This document shows positions 14,386 to 27,600 of a stretch of 64,000 nt of DNA, in pieces. The DNA lies in NCBI RefSeq assembly GCF_963662255.1, contig NC_085060.1:5271630-5335629 (forward strand). The letters are read 5' to 3'. How positions within the stretch are numbered: the first letter of the stretch is position 1; every line of letters starts with the position of its first letter. Below the pieces are notes generated by a model that saw only the letters and a list, made by a program, of their open reading frames with translations, did not search any database and had not been told where the DNA came from. This stretch comes from Cinclus cinclus. Taxonomy: Eukaryota > Chordata > Aves > Passeriformes > Cinclidae. Position numbers and translations under genes: made by a program.

Positions 14386-14955
14386 TACTGGTTTTGGCTG
14401 GCATTGAGCTCATTTACTTCACAGTAGCTTGTATAAGGTTTAAGTGTCATTTCAGTGTTGTAGTTTCAGTGTGACTAAAACAACCATGGTCTTAGCTGGC
14501 ACTGGGCAGAGCTTACCCAGAGCCAAGGGCTTTCCTGCTCCTCACCCACCCCACCAGTGAGAGGCACTGGGAGGGGGCACGGCCAGGACAGCTGACCCCA
14601 GCTGAACCAAGGGATATCCCCGACCCAATGGATCAAGCTCTGCATGTAAACCTGTCCTGAGAAGGAGGAAGGAGGGACATTCAGAGTGATGGTGCTCGTC
14701 TTCCCAAGTCACTATTATGTGTGATGGAGGCCTGTTGTCCCAAAAATGCCTGCACGACCATTTGCCCATGGGAAATAGTGAATTAGCTCTTTTGCCTTGC
14801 TGACACACGCAGCTTTTGCTTTACCTATTAAACTGTCTTTATCTCAACCCACCAGTTTTCTCACTTTTGCAGTTCTGATTTTCTTCCCTGTCCCACTGTG
14901 GGGGAATGAGTGGCTGAGAGGGGCTCAGCTGCCTCCAAGGTAACCTGCAATAGCA
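14386..14955 (+). mobile_element. Nearly full-length solo LTR of an avian endogenous retrovirus
   Basis: About 570 bp matching, in order, an avian ERV LTR that I recall: actggttttggctgg near the 5' edge, ctcacccaccccaccagtga, ggacagctgaccccagctga, ccaagggatatcc, cgtcttcccaagtcact, ttgcccatgggaaatagtga, then gcttttgctttacctattaa. The poly(A) signal is ATTAAA at 14827-14832, followed by ctgtctttatctcaaccc and a divergent 3' edge. No gag, pol or env-like frame lies on either side, so this is best read as a solo LTR left by recombination. It is diverged and so not recent. I leave the subfamily unnamed. A truncated relative lies at 31.73-31.88 kb. Confidence 0.85.
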
Positions 14956-17900
14956 TGTCCTTAGGTGTTCTGAAAAACAGTTATTTTCTGTATCTTCTTC
15001 TGTTAAAGAGCCTGAAGACAATCAGTAGTCTAACCACTTATCTTTTGGTTGTCTGTAGAGTTGTAACAATATAGATGGCATAACTCAGTGTTAAAAATAT
15101 ATAAGCATTTGACCTTACATTACATAATGTAAAAATAAAAATCCTAAATATGCATAATTGAATAGTATTTCATTCTCTTGCCTTTCCAACTGCTATTCCT
15201 TAAAAAGCTGCCTTGTGCATACAATTGCTTAAAGGTGCATTTCTAGTCTCCAGGGTATTTTAAAATGACACTGAATGTTCTTCTGTACCAAAAATATTTC
15301 CCTGGTGAAGCTCTTTCCCATTTGCCAGGAAAGGCAAAACCAAATTCAACATGAAAGTTAAATCCATTTTTCATTTATCTTCCCTTTTGAAGTTGTCCTA
15401 AGTGTCCAGAAGGATTCAGAGGGGAAAAAAAATCTTGATAAAGGCCTAGTAGAAAATACCAGCAGGATGGGGTCATGTGTACGTTAATATTTGCTGTGAA
15501 GGGCAGGGGGAGAGAAGGACATAATGCGACAATTCTTGGCAGCAAAACAAGCCCCAAAATGAATGAGAATGAAGAAAAGGCTTGATCTAATTTGCCCGGT
15601 GACAATTAGATTTTTAAATTATTTTAATATATTATGTGTCTATGGAATATGCCTGGCTCTTGATCTGTCCATTGGCTGGCCTTGAGTAAGTTGTATATGC
15701 ATTATTTATTAATTTCCACTTTCTTTTATGTTCCTATGAATTCAGATCTTTGGAAGAAAAAAATGCTCTCTTGCTTAAAAAGGTTTTTATCCTTCAGGTG
15801 AGACAGTTTAATAAACCAAACAATAAACCAAAGTCAAACCTGTAGTAATAAAGCAAAACATAATACACCAAACCAAATATAATACACCAGACCTAAATAC
15901 AGGGAGAGTATTCACATGCAGAGATATTTCCTGGTGCAGGAAATTTTTGTAATCCATAATTTTGGTAATATTCTTACACAAAATATTTTTCACAAATTAT
16001 TTTTTCATTTTTTTTTTGCTCAGTGCTGTAATTCCTTGGATCCTTTTAAGTTGTGGGAGTTGGAGAAAACGTCAAAGAGCAGAATGTATGGTGACATTCC
16101 CTGTGTTACATCTCACTTAATGAAGCCTGCAAACGCAGTCAGAAAGACCTTTTAAATTAGATTTCATAATTTGGCTTAGAACCTGAAATCAACTTACCTC
16201 CACAAAAACCAACAATCCTTTAACCACAGTAGTACAGAGCCTGGGAGTGGGTGAAAACATGTAGGCGGAAACAGAACATAATTTTATTCTGCTTTCTTGG
16301 TGCTGGTAATGTCATAAACATCCTGCCATTCTGATATTATTGTGTTAATGTTAAAATATTTGGTTGATGCAAATAGGAGTCGAGATGTAATATTCTTTAT
16401 ATGGCATTGCCCAGAGCAAAGTAAGAACACCATGACAACAAGTAGCCTGCAAGCTGTCATGTTATTTGTGTTCAGCTTGCAGAACTACTTATAAAAAGCC
16501 ATCAGCTGACAGTCATCCTGAATGTCAATAGCAATTGAGAGAGAAAGAATAGAAGAATAACAAATGGTGAACATGAAAATAGCCAAAAAAGGCTATTTTA
16601 TAAAACACCCTAGGAACAATATTTTTCCATACACTTTGAGTTTTCTTAAATGACAGTCATTTATTAAAAAATACAGCTTTTTGAGTAAACCCCTTGAATG
16701 CAACCACTTTAACCCTCAGACATCACCATTCCCCATGTGGAGAATAGCACTGAGAAAAGGTGACAGCACACAAGAAACCTACTGAATAAAGCTATCAGAC
16801 ATGTATCAAATTGGCAAATACTACAGGCACATGAAGAGACTTCTTCTGAAAGTACATCAATTATACAGAAAAAATATCTGAAGAACAACAGACTCTGTAA
16901 ACAGTAACACAGCATTTAAGAATATTGCCCAGAGTGCTCTCAGTATCCTTGCAGATATACCTCTTGTGATTAAGCCTCACAGTAGTTATTAATCTATCTT
17001 TCTTTATTATAAAATAATCTTTAATTTTGCGATTTTGGACTAGCTTACTGTTGTTTTGCCATGTACACAAGGAGTGACTATGAAGCAATGAATCTTTTTG
17101 TACTGGTGAACACGATCACACAGGTCACTGTCCTGGGGAAATTCAGTTCCAGGAAAGAAACAAGGAGCAAGAGTCTACATTTTACAGGGCTGGCTTAGTT
17201 TCAGTGGGATTGTTTGTGAGAGCAAAGTGAGCGGGAATTGGTCCTTTAACTGTCACTGTTTCATTTGAAATGTCAATTATGTGAAATTGTAGCCAGGTGT
17301 TTTGAAATCTGAATTTTTTTTTTTCACACAACACACAATTAGTATTTTCTAGGTGAAGCAAAAATAAAAATGGTAATACAAAGCTTAAAAGACATAAAAT
17401 TGGCATTTCTGGCTGGCCCAGGTTTTCTGTATCCTTTGACACCTAACATATCAGGGAATGCAAAGATAAGCTACTGCTAGTGTAGATGCAAAGCAGTATT
17501 TCAGCACTTACCTGTGGAAAAATCAAATTTGTCAGAGGGAATGCAGGGCACCGGTAACATACATTGCCGATTTCCTTGAATGACACCTGGGATCCAATAA
17601 GCTGATTTTGCAGTGTGCTGCACCACTTTCCAAAGACCAGGGAGCTGCAAACCTAAGCTCGTAGTTGGCTTCATTAATGAGGTACCCCACTAAAAGTATG
17701 AGCAGCTCTGCTGACAGACCATCTGTCTGCTGTCAGCTAGGAATCGATAGCCTGGCCCTCAACTGCATCAGCTGCACAGAAACTTCTTGCAGAATTCACC
17801 GAGCAATCCCTAGAAAGTAAACTGTTTAATTGTGCCTGTCTTAGCTGCCACTGTAAGAAATTAACATCTCCATTTTCTTGAGGTGATAAGAGAACAAACA

Positions 17901-20900
17901 AGCAACAAAAAAGCCCACCCCAAAACAAAACAACCCAACCAAAAATAAAGCATCAATACATTATTCATGCCAGGGAAACAGAGAGGCGGTGATGGAAAAA
18001 GTAAACATATCATCAAGGGGAAGTTTCCTGGGTTTGGACCTAAACCTCTTGTTCTGAAGTTCATAGCATTCTCTCTTAAGACTTTTCCAAAATATAAATT
18101 GTAGATCATCTTGGGAAACACTGCTCAAATGCACAGTACCATTGATATAATTATGATTCAGAGAGGAAAAGCAAAATTTTATAACTTCAGTATATATATA
18201 ATTTTTGTCCTATGTGAGTTTGGATAAGGGATAACAGGAATTAATGACCCAATTTGCTCTGATATTAAGGGATTTCAGAAGAATGAAAGCTGAGTACATT
18301 CAAACAGAGGAAGAAACTGAAGCTACACTGCATGGTTTTGGAAAAGAGTGCTAAGTTAAGGTTACCACATCAGAGGACTGTCCTCCTGACATGAGGTTTG
18401 AGCCATATTTTAGAAAGGAGACAAGGCCTTTTCTTCCAGGAGGACACTCCAGCTGTGCACCCCTGCAGGTGACAACTTCCCGAGACTCTGATTAACTCCT
18501 CTCAGCAGGGCAGAGGAAGCAGCATTTCCTTGTTATCTAGGTAAGCCAGCCTACTGCTGTTAAATGCCCTCAGAATTAGATTTCACTGCAAGGCCCAGAC
18601 AGCTGAAGTCAGCAGTGAGAACATTCCTGTACCTGTTTGGATTCAGCACTGACAAGCTGCACTGCGCAGGACAGGCACCAGAAATTAGGATTTCATTGAC
18701 ACTGCAGTGCTAAACTTGTCCATGCCCCAGCCACGAGCAGGAGCTGCCAGTCCCTGCCTGGCCACCTTAAAACCCAGTAGAGAGGAAATTGTTTGCCCTA
18801 CCAAGCACTGGGATCTCTAACAGCTGCAAAGAACAGTCTGGCCCTTGTTTCTGCCATCTCCCAAAAACCTCACCTGAAATAAAATCAGTTTCATAGAATG
18901 TAATTTATCTGCTACAGAACTTTAAACAGCTGAGTCAAACCCGCTGGCATTTGCAATATGAACACTGATCCAATTATTGAGACTGACAGCTGCTAGCGCC
19001 TTGCTGTAATAATAAAATAATTACTTACCCAGGGCTTTTTGAGAGCACCTTTCATTCCAGGCCATCCCCAAGTGTGCTGTGAACCCTTACACAAGCTATA
19101 TATAGGAAACACTTCACCCACCCGTGACAGGCAGCCACCTACAGATGAATCACTGAGCCTCCTCACAGCTCCCATCATTGGGACCCAGCAGGGCAGCACT
19201 CACAGCAAACAAGGATGGCAGAGTGCTGATCCTCAGCTCCCTCATGCCTCCTTTTCGGCACACTTATTCAGGCCCTACATCAAAGGAAAGAAGTTTGCAA
19301 TTTCTTTTTTTCTCTTTCATTATGCAACTGCCAAGCTAATATTTATTCATTTATTATTAGCAAACAAAAAACAAACCCACCCAGAAGAGTATCACCTAAT
19401 CACATTTGCTTAAGTCATAAGTTTTCATCAACACTATTGTTAGTTTATGTATGTGACCTCATCATTAATATAGCTCATAGCTATTAATGTCTGCATATTA
19501 ATTTGTAAGAAGTGTTTTATAACACAGACTAAATATTAAAAAAAAAAAGAAAACAACAAAGCCACCTCTCTGTCACCACTGCCATCTCCTGAACTGTTGC
19601 TTTGACTTCTGCCATCTCACTCCACTTAGCCTGTGAAATATTAATCCTGTTGTGCAGTGGCATTTGTCAGCCTAGAGTGGGTACTTCTCCACTGCAATTA
19701 CATTTGCATCCCAAAGAAATAACATCAGCTCTGAGAGTGAAGAAGAGCCCTGCCTGTGTTGTGCTGATGGTGGCTGGAGTGATGTTAGACTCTGCTCAGC
19801 CCCAGCATCTTCACTCAGCAGGGGCCAGAGACACACAACTTGTCATCCTGTGCAGGAACCATCAAGGAATCCTACTGAAAGCCAGAGTCATCACCAGCAA
19901 GAGATTTATAGTTTTTTTAAACCTGAAACAAGATTATATTACATGTGGGAGCTGCAAAAAACCTTGTGGAAGCAGCCTAGCATAACTTTAAAAATCAAAT
20001 GCTTTACTAAAGAGATCTTTTAAACCATGCAGAATTTTTAGAAGCTACTGCATTTTTTTTTTTCAGCTTTTCAGCACAAAGAGTTACTTACATTTTTAAC
20101 AGAAAAGGAAAACAAGAACAGGTTGAAAGTATGTGCTGAGCACTGGGAACAGCTGCAATTCAACCCTTCTTTTGGCATATGCTAGCTCAAAGGGAGCTCA
20201 TAATTTTCAAAATTTTTTTTCAGAAGAAGCTGTTATTTAGATGTGCTTGGGGACTTTTCCCTAGTTGTGAAATTCAGCTTAATTTTCTGTGACCAAGAAT
20301 GCTAAATTTGGAAAAAGACATGATCAGCTGCTGAACACTTTCTACTGCTTTCATCTAGCACTGCCCCATCTTGCAAACTATTCTTATTATTCTTATGCCA
20401 TTATTTGCATTCAGTTAGGATTTAGAGTCAAGGAATTAAACTGAGCTCAGTGGCTGCTGGGTTAGCAGCACTCATATTTAGACTTGCTTGAGAATTGAGT
20501 TTAGAGACTCAGAATTTATTCTCCAGTTCACAATGCTGACTTTTTAATACCAAAACTCTATTACAGGAATGAACCTCCATGAAGAGTTTTCATGAATGTA
20601 CACATAGAGAATCTAGTAGATCTTTTGTTCAAAAGAAGTAGGATATAGGTATTTCCTACCCAAATCCTAAAATTTAGGATGGAAATTTGCATGCACTCAT
20701 CTACACCCCTGTGATGCACTTCAGTCATGAATCCACTTCACTGGTGATTTTGTTGTATGAATTGTTATTTTGAAGAAATGGAACAAATTATTTCTGATTG
20801 AGATTCATTAAGTTGGTGTGTAGTGATGGATATTCCCCTATCCAATGAGTCCTGTGCCAAACCTTTCTTACAGTAACATCTATGAGATGGCAGACACACA

Positions 20901-23529
20901 CACACACTGACAGCCTCAGTTGGAAATTGTGCCAAAATTGCAGATTTAACGCAATAAGGTGTAAAACCACAGGCCTTGACTTTATGTCTCACTCTCCTCA
21001 CAGCTTTTTTGGTTCTAATTTAATTGCTTCCATGGCTTGCAGTAAAATATTGTAGTTGATTTCAGGGATGATCATTCCTAAGTTGGCAATCACTGCTGTG
21101 ATCACATAAGACAGTATAAATTCTTATAACAATAGCCATAATGATTTAGAATAAGGTAGAGGTTTTCCACATTTACATGATTGCTTAAATATTTTATGAT
21201 GCTGTACAGTAATTTCATTCCTTTTTATTTCTATTCTGTTTTGGCAAAATTAAAGTATATGTATTTTCAAAGTGCTGTTAAACACAAAGGAATAGGAAAG
21301 TCATTAGGAGTTTATATTCTATCAATAGCCATATTTAGATCTGACAAGAGTTCTGACTTTAACTTAATGTTTGTTCACTACCTATATTTTAATAGCTCCT
21401 CTGTGGTTCTGAAGGGAGATAGAGAAACCGAAGTGTATTCCATATTATAGATCTTTAATGGAGTATAAAATTTTCATAGAGCTACATAAAGTTAGAAAAA
21501 GTCATAGTGAGTTTTTTTTGAAAAATATGTTTCACAGTAAACCGCATCTTCAAATTTTAAAGATCTCAACTATACTATATTGTTATTATTTTAATAAAAA
21601 TTATTAATGTTAACATTCTGAAAATGTGTGTTGCAACTTTGTGTTCTAAACCAAAGAAAACCAGTGGAGATGATGCCTTTGGATGATAAACTGACTGTTC
21701 AGCATTGACAGCATCTCAGAATTTTCTGCCAAGGGAGTTAAGCTGATGGCTCAACCACAGCTTTTCTTTTGAGCCTTTGGACAGATAAACACAAGATCTT
21801 GGACCCATGAAAATCTGAGTAGCTAAAACTAAAATATTGACTTTCAAACCTACCACTTGTCATCTTGCTCTGGATTAATATAATTCCTCCAGGCACGAGA
21901 GACTCCCAAAGGTACATCTGACTCACTTGGTTGCAAAGTCACTGGTTCTCCCAGGCCTTGTGAGCAAAGAATTATTTTGGTATAGAGAGTGGAACAGTTT
22001 TGGAAGTGAGAAATGGGAATCTCATTTGAAATATCTCCTGCCTTGATGTACAGGCCCACTTGGCCAGGCCTTCTTTCCTGAATTTTCTAGTAGAAGATAC
22101 AAAGCCAAGTGAGTTTGCTGGCCTGAAAGAGCATTACTGTGACTCCTGACTGGCTGTATCCACCATCCTCCAGTCCAAATTACAGGTCTGTACAACATAT
22201 TTCTTCTCAACCACTTTGGCTTTGCTTCCTGGTTCCTCTCAGTTACAGACTTTCCAAGGTTAAGTTATACAAAGATGAGCTTCTATCTTGGCATTGTCTT
22301 CTGTCTCTCTTTGCACCCGTTTTCAAAATGAGAAGACTATTTCTTCATTTTATATGGCATACAGAATGTCAGATAAGCATGGAGCTGGGAGGAGATGCTC
22401 CAAGGAGGTCTCAGTGGACTCAGAATATCCAATCTCCTCCTCATGAAGCAAAGGTCTGGCAAACCTGGCTATGAGTCCTCCACTTCTCAACTCACTATTT
22501 CTAATTCATAATAATATCTTCTTACACCCTGGGAGCTCTGGAAAACTGGCAATTATGTCATGTTGATTCATTTTCTTTTTAGGAAGGTCTGTTCAAACTA
22601 ATATTTTTTTCTCAAAAGATATTAATATTAAACTATCATTAAAAAAAAAAATATTTGTTTCCATGGGAAATTTAAAACACTACTTTTATCCTGAAACAAA
22701 AATTTGTTCAATATATCCTCAATTCCCAGGAAACAAAATTGAATTTCAGCCAGTTTTGATCTAAACAGTAAAGGCTTTTCTAGCATCAGAGTCTAATTTT
22801 AAAGAGCTATATTAAAATACTGAAGCCTTGTTGTGATAAATATCAGCCTGTAGAGGGAATTTCAGTGGCAAAATTTTAATCTGTCTTATAGAAATGCTCA
22901 CAAGGTCATAGTAATTTTACTATAAATAGAAACATGAACAGTCTACCTCAGTTTTTGTTTAACCTCAAGGTCCTTAAGGGTTCTTGTGCCAAACAGCCTC
23001 ATAGCACTAACACTTGATTTTGTGAAATTGCTTCAAAATCAAGACACAATTAAATAACCCTAAACATCCATGAACTGATTTAAAGCCCAGTATATCTCCA
23101 CATTCTGCAGTTATTGCCCTCTGAATTACAGTGTCTCATTTAAATTTTAATGAAAAACAACACTGAAGGTGAAATAATTAAAAGGAAAATATTTCTGTTT
23201 ACAGCCTGGATCATTGATTTTGACTTGGTCATTCAAAACAACTCCCTTTTCCTCCCTGCTTAGCCATTTGATCCCATTAGAGTTACTCTGATTAACTATT
23301 CATTTAGGATAAAATATAAAATATATTTTTGCAATGTTTAAGCATCTAGATTGTCACCTGTGCAGACAGGATGAGTAAAATGAATAAAAATAACTCTGCT
23401 TAGACTAACAAGATGAAAGCTTTCCCAGATTCTCAGCCTTCTGCTGCTGTGCATGTCCAGAAGTGCTGCCTCAGTATTCGTCATCCACACAAAACTTCTC
23501 AAGATTTCCAGGCTGAGGCATCAATCTTT
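14956..23529. other. AT-rich intergenic DNA, no recognisable gene
   Basis: Open frames up to 127 codons (19602-19985, opening with TTG) resemble nothing known. The segment at 19030-19270 is less AT-rich and looks repeat-like, but I cannot classify it. A back-to-back acceptor and donor motif lies on the minus strand at about 17506-17525. An A/C-rich stretch lies at 17880-17950. Confidence 0.65.
16440..16490. other. Imperfect inverted repeat able to form a 16-bp hairpin
   Basis: The arms AAGTAG + CTGCAAGCTG and CAGCTTGCAG + CTACTT are exact reverse complements, separated by a 1-by-2 nt bulge within the stem and a 16-nt loop. The stem is shorter than in a typical microRNA precursor. No function is assigned. 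Confidence 0.6.
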
Positions 23530-23780
23530 GAGGACCCCTTGAGCTATCATTCCACGCCCTTGTGAACTGTCCCTCTCCAGATCTCCTGTAGCCCCCTTTA
23601 GGTACTGAAAAGCTGCTGTAATATTTCCCCAGAGCCCTCTCATCTCCAGGCTGAACAACCCAACTCCCTCAGACTCTTCACAGGAGAGGTGCTCCAGTCC
23701 TCTGAGCATCTTCACGGCTCTGCTTTGAACTTGCTCCAACAGGTCCATGTCCTTCCCATGCTGGGGGGCCCGGAGCTTCA
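23530..23780 (-). repeat. CR1 LINE fragment, antisense, ORF2 C-terminal end
   Basis: On the plus strand this carries the CR1 antisense phrases ctctccagatctcctgtagc, ctccaggctgaacaacccaa and ttgctccaacaggtccatgt in the correct order. The minus-strand translation keeps the reverse transcriptase C-terminal signature: LLEQVQSRAVKMLRGLEHLS, then GLFSLEMRGLWG and AAFQYLKGA. It is better preserved than the 9.7 kb copy, so probably younger. It is a fragment, truncated at both ends, with no function expected. Confidence 0.9.
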
Positions 23781-24164
23781 AAGGCTCTGGATGAACAAGA
23801 CTATTCTTAGAAGGAGGGTGTTTTGTCAAGCACTTATGTGTAACAAATTGTTCAGGTGTGCATGTTGGCAGTATAAACATAGAACTGAACTGGTATTTTG
23901 TGGGACAATATTCACAAGAACATATTCCTAAGAGCCTCAGTATGATATTCCTCCTTTCCCATTTGGAGAATGGATGGACTTTGAAATTTAAAAGACCATG
24001 GGGAAAAAAAAAATGTGGTTGCTCTAATCTCTAGCTATTTTTTAGAATAATGTCCTGGAGAATGAGCAGAAAGGGATTTGTGTTGTGGGTGCAGAACTGT
24101 TTATTTGTGTTGTCTTAGGTTACATTGTAAGATGTAACCAAAAATATGGGTTCTATCACCATCC

Positions 24165-24660
24165 TCATAAGCTGTTAAAACAGGTGGGGCAGTGTTCTTT
24201 ATCTCTTCCATAACACATCCCTGATAACTCCAGGGGATATCTTCTGCTAATGGGCCACTGAGTCTCACTGCATGAGTGATAGAATTCCATCATCCCATTG
24301 GGAGACTCTCCACCCAGGGGGAGGAACTGAGCATTCCTGCCTGGAAGCTGAGGTTGGAGCACTACAGGCAGCACTATTCACTGACTTCCTAGAAGAGAAC
24401 AGCTCCATAATCACCAGTGGACCTCCAGAAAAGGACCAGACTTTAGTACAAGATCACCACTTTGACAGAAGCACATCCATTACTCCAACAGGACCGCAGC
24501 CACCATTTGATCTGATCATTACCACCACCCTGGCCAACAGGGTGTCAGGTCCTATCCTGACAGTTTAAGCCAGGGTTTCTGTATTATTGCCTTTATCTTA
24601 TTTTTTCTGTTAAATTGTTAAATTCTGACTTGGGGATCTCCCACAGGTTTGCTTTAAAAC
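24165..24660 (+). mobile_element. Second type of avian ERV LTR (solo or fragment)
   Basis: Recognised by ordered phrases: gatatcttctgctaatgggc, cactgagtctcactgcatg, catcatcccattgggagact, ctccacccagggggaggaac, agaagagaacagctcc, aacaggaccgcagccaccat and cctgttaaattgtt-like sequence near 24606 (ttctgttaaattgttaaatt). These fit an LTR family common in songbirds as I recall it. It is unlike the 14.4 kb LTR. The terminal inverted ends could not be seen clearly, and no viral coding frame adjoins it. An open frame at 24272-24568 lies inside and is not a gene. Confidence 0.75.
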
Positions 24661-27600
24661 TGGTACATATTTATACACAATTTTCCCAGTATTGGGATGT
24701 ACTGCAGACTTCTAGCAGCCTTTGACATTCTGTATGTCATAATTGCCCTACACAGACTTCAGTGTCAATTGTCGTTGTTCCTTGGTAGAATAAATGCATA
24801 TTTTTCAGCATATTTAACTTCTGATATTTATCCCATTAATTTCTTAATTCTTATTTATTTACATTGGATCCAAATGTGTATGTAAATAGTTATCCATTTA
24901 ATTATAGCAGTTTTGTAAGGCACCACATATTAAACAGTTGTTCACTCAAAAGGCAAGGGAGTGAATCTGGGTTTGCATTGTGTGTAGAGCCTTCTGGCCC
25001 TGAGTATTAAATTCCAGTATAATGAGGACCTTGTGCTGGTTGTATACCAGACAGGGATTCAGCTCATTCTGCCAGAGATCTGGCAGCAATGTAAGACTGA
25101 GCAGCAGCTGCCAAGAATTACTTGATATTGTGTAAGCCCTTGTGCTGTACAGTTTGAGAGCTGAAAGGGTTCATGTGCAAGAGCACAGTCTGCCAATGTA
25201 ATGTATACAGTAGAGCCACATGTGTAATAACCATCTGCTGTGTATCCCCTCCTCTCCCTTTGTGCCTGCATGGCATGAAACATGGTGAGCCCGTATCAGC
25301 ACTCTGGGATTAATGATATGGTGAAAAGCATTTTTTGTTCACTATATGATATTTTTGTCTGTGGAGAGGAAGAAATGTTATTTGAGTCCCAAGGAAGGAG
25401 AGGTTAGGTCCTGTAAAGGTTGGTGATTTTCGCTGGACCTCCTCATTTTAGTTTTTTTCTTAACTGCAAAATGGATCTGAAAGTGTTGAGAGTGAAAGTC
25501 ATTCTGGAGAAGCTGAGTGGAAGGAGTGGTTAAGGACAGATTTCACTTTAATTTCTGAGCAACAGCAATGAAAGGACTTTTCAAAATTACACCAAAGATA
25601 ATCTCAATATTCTTTAACTGAAGAAAAAGTTCCATTTATTTTTAAGCCTTTTCCTATGTAATTCCTGTTATCTTTGAATAGAAGTGGATCTAATTAGCTG
25701 CTCTTAGAGAAGTACTTGACTAAATGATTGCTTATGTACCCTGTTCACTTATTCAATCTTTCTCCAGAAAACAAGGCATAGGTCATTTTAACAAAGTTCT
25801 ATAATATTATGAGCTTAACCTCTATGCAGTATATGCTATGAGTTTCAGGAATTTTGTGAACATGAAAGCACAAGCTTGATTAATTCTGTATTTACTCTTC
25901 AAGATGGTTAGCCTGATTAGAAGACAGCCTAAGAAACCAAGATGGTATTTTAAAATTAAATTTAAATAATATTTTTGCCCTGACAATTCTTTTCCCCTTG
26001 AAGCATCTCAAGAGGATAAAATGGAGGGTGACAGCACTGAGGGAAATTAAACAGATGAAGACTATTTGTAGACAAATTGCAGACATGCTAATCTTGTTAA
26101 TTTACAGTAAAACCTAACACTTATCCAGACCTCTGCCATGACAAAAAGCAGCAAAAGGGAAGCATTTCTAATTTCTCAAGTGTACTTCAGATTAAATTAT
26201 GTGCTGCTGAATTCACTGAGGAATTCTATTAATGCCTATTTGCATTTGCAATCCTTGGGTCAAATTTGTCTCTCTTTTTTTTTTTTTTTCTGGTGAGATT
26301 AGATTATTGTGTTAGTTTATTTGCTTGTGCTTCTTCCCATCCTCTGTCAATTGCTCTCTTTCTCACAAATGCTGCCAGTACCATAATCATCATCATTACA
26401 CAAATTATGCAGAAGGACCCTGTGCTTGCATATCCTTATCATCTTCTGCTGCATTAGAATGAAACAATATCAAAACAAATTTTACTCATTGCTTTCTGAC
26501 AAGTACACACAATCTAAACTAGTCCTTGTAAGCCATGCTGGCAGCAAGAGTTTGTAGGTGATTGGTATAGATATATACTTAATTTTAGCTATCCAGAATG
26601 AAATATCTTGTTCCAGCTACTCATCTGGATTCACTTAAAAGTCGACAGACAGTCTAGCACCTCCAGAGTGTGATTCTTCTCCATGATTTTTGACATCTGT
26701 CTCTGGCTGAGATGTACCATCCACACCATTACAAAGTCTCACCATTCCAAAGGCATCTGGTCACAGATGAAACCTCACTCCAGGATTCCAGGCTGGTGAG
26801 AGCTGAGCAAAGACAAGTGTCTGTGTCTGGTACCCTGCCTACCTGGAGTCACAATGGTGCCCAGTTTTGTGCCAGTTTAAAGGTGTTGTCATCACACATA
26901 TATGAATAAACCAATCAGCCCTTCTCAAGGGTCACAGAAAACTGTTTGAGGTCTGAGAGACTACCCACACCAACAGGGGCTCATCCTGATAGGATCCAAA
27001 CACAGGACTCCAGGGAGCATCCACCAGGGTTGTGTCATATTCCACCCTATTTCAAAATCATCAGTATGCAAACCATGCAGCACGGTTTGTACAGAGACAA
27101 GTTACACATTCTGACTGAGGGACTCCATGTGTTCCATGGGATTTTGCTTCCTAAAGACAGCAGACGGTCATTTTAAGCCTTCAGCAAAAGCAGAAAAAAT
27201 GACACATTCTGAGTTTCTCCAAAACAAAACAAGAGTTAAAAAAAAAATAAATTCCCATTTGTTTTAGTAGGCAGCACACAGCTGCAGTTAAGTTCTTTGG
27301 CATTGGTAATTCTCAGACATTAACCATCATATATTGTCCAAGGGGAAAAAAATGTCATTCGCTTTTAATGAGTACTCAGAATTTTTTGCTAGCTGCCAAC
27401 AGTATTATTTTAACAGGCTGTTGGAACAGAGGGTGAGAATGGACTGCACTTGTGTAGGAAGTCATTAATTGTTCAGACCATATCTTGTTGTGGATTTCTC
27501 TATGTAACATGAAAGTAATTTTGAGCAGTGACTTAAATAATTACCACTGTGAAGAACTATTTTGCAGAATTTATTGCTGAAGCACAGATTTAGTACTGGA

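Noticed and set aside
23521..23880. 119-codon minus-strand frame as a host gene
   Set aside because: Its core is the C-terminal end of CR1 reverse transcriptase (LEQVQSRAVKMLRGLEHLS), a fragment of a dead LINE.
14386..24660. A provirus bounded by the LTRs at 14.4 and 24.2 kb
   Set aside because: The two LTRs belong to different families and no gag, pol or env-like frame lies between them.
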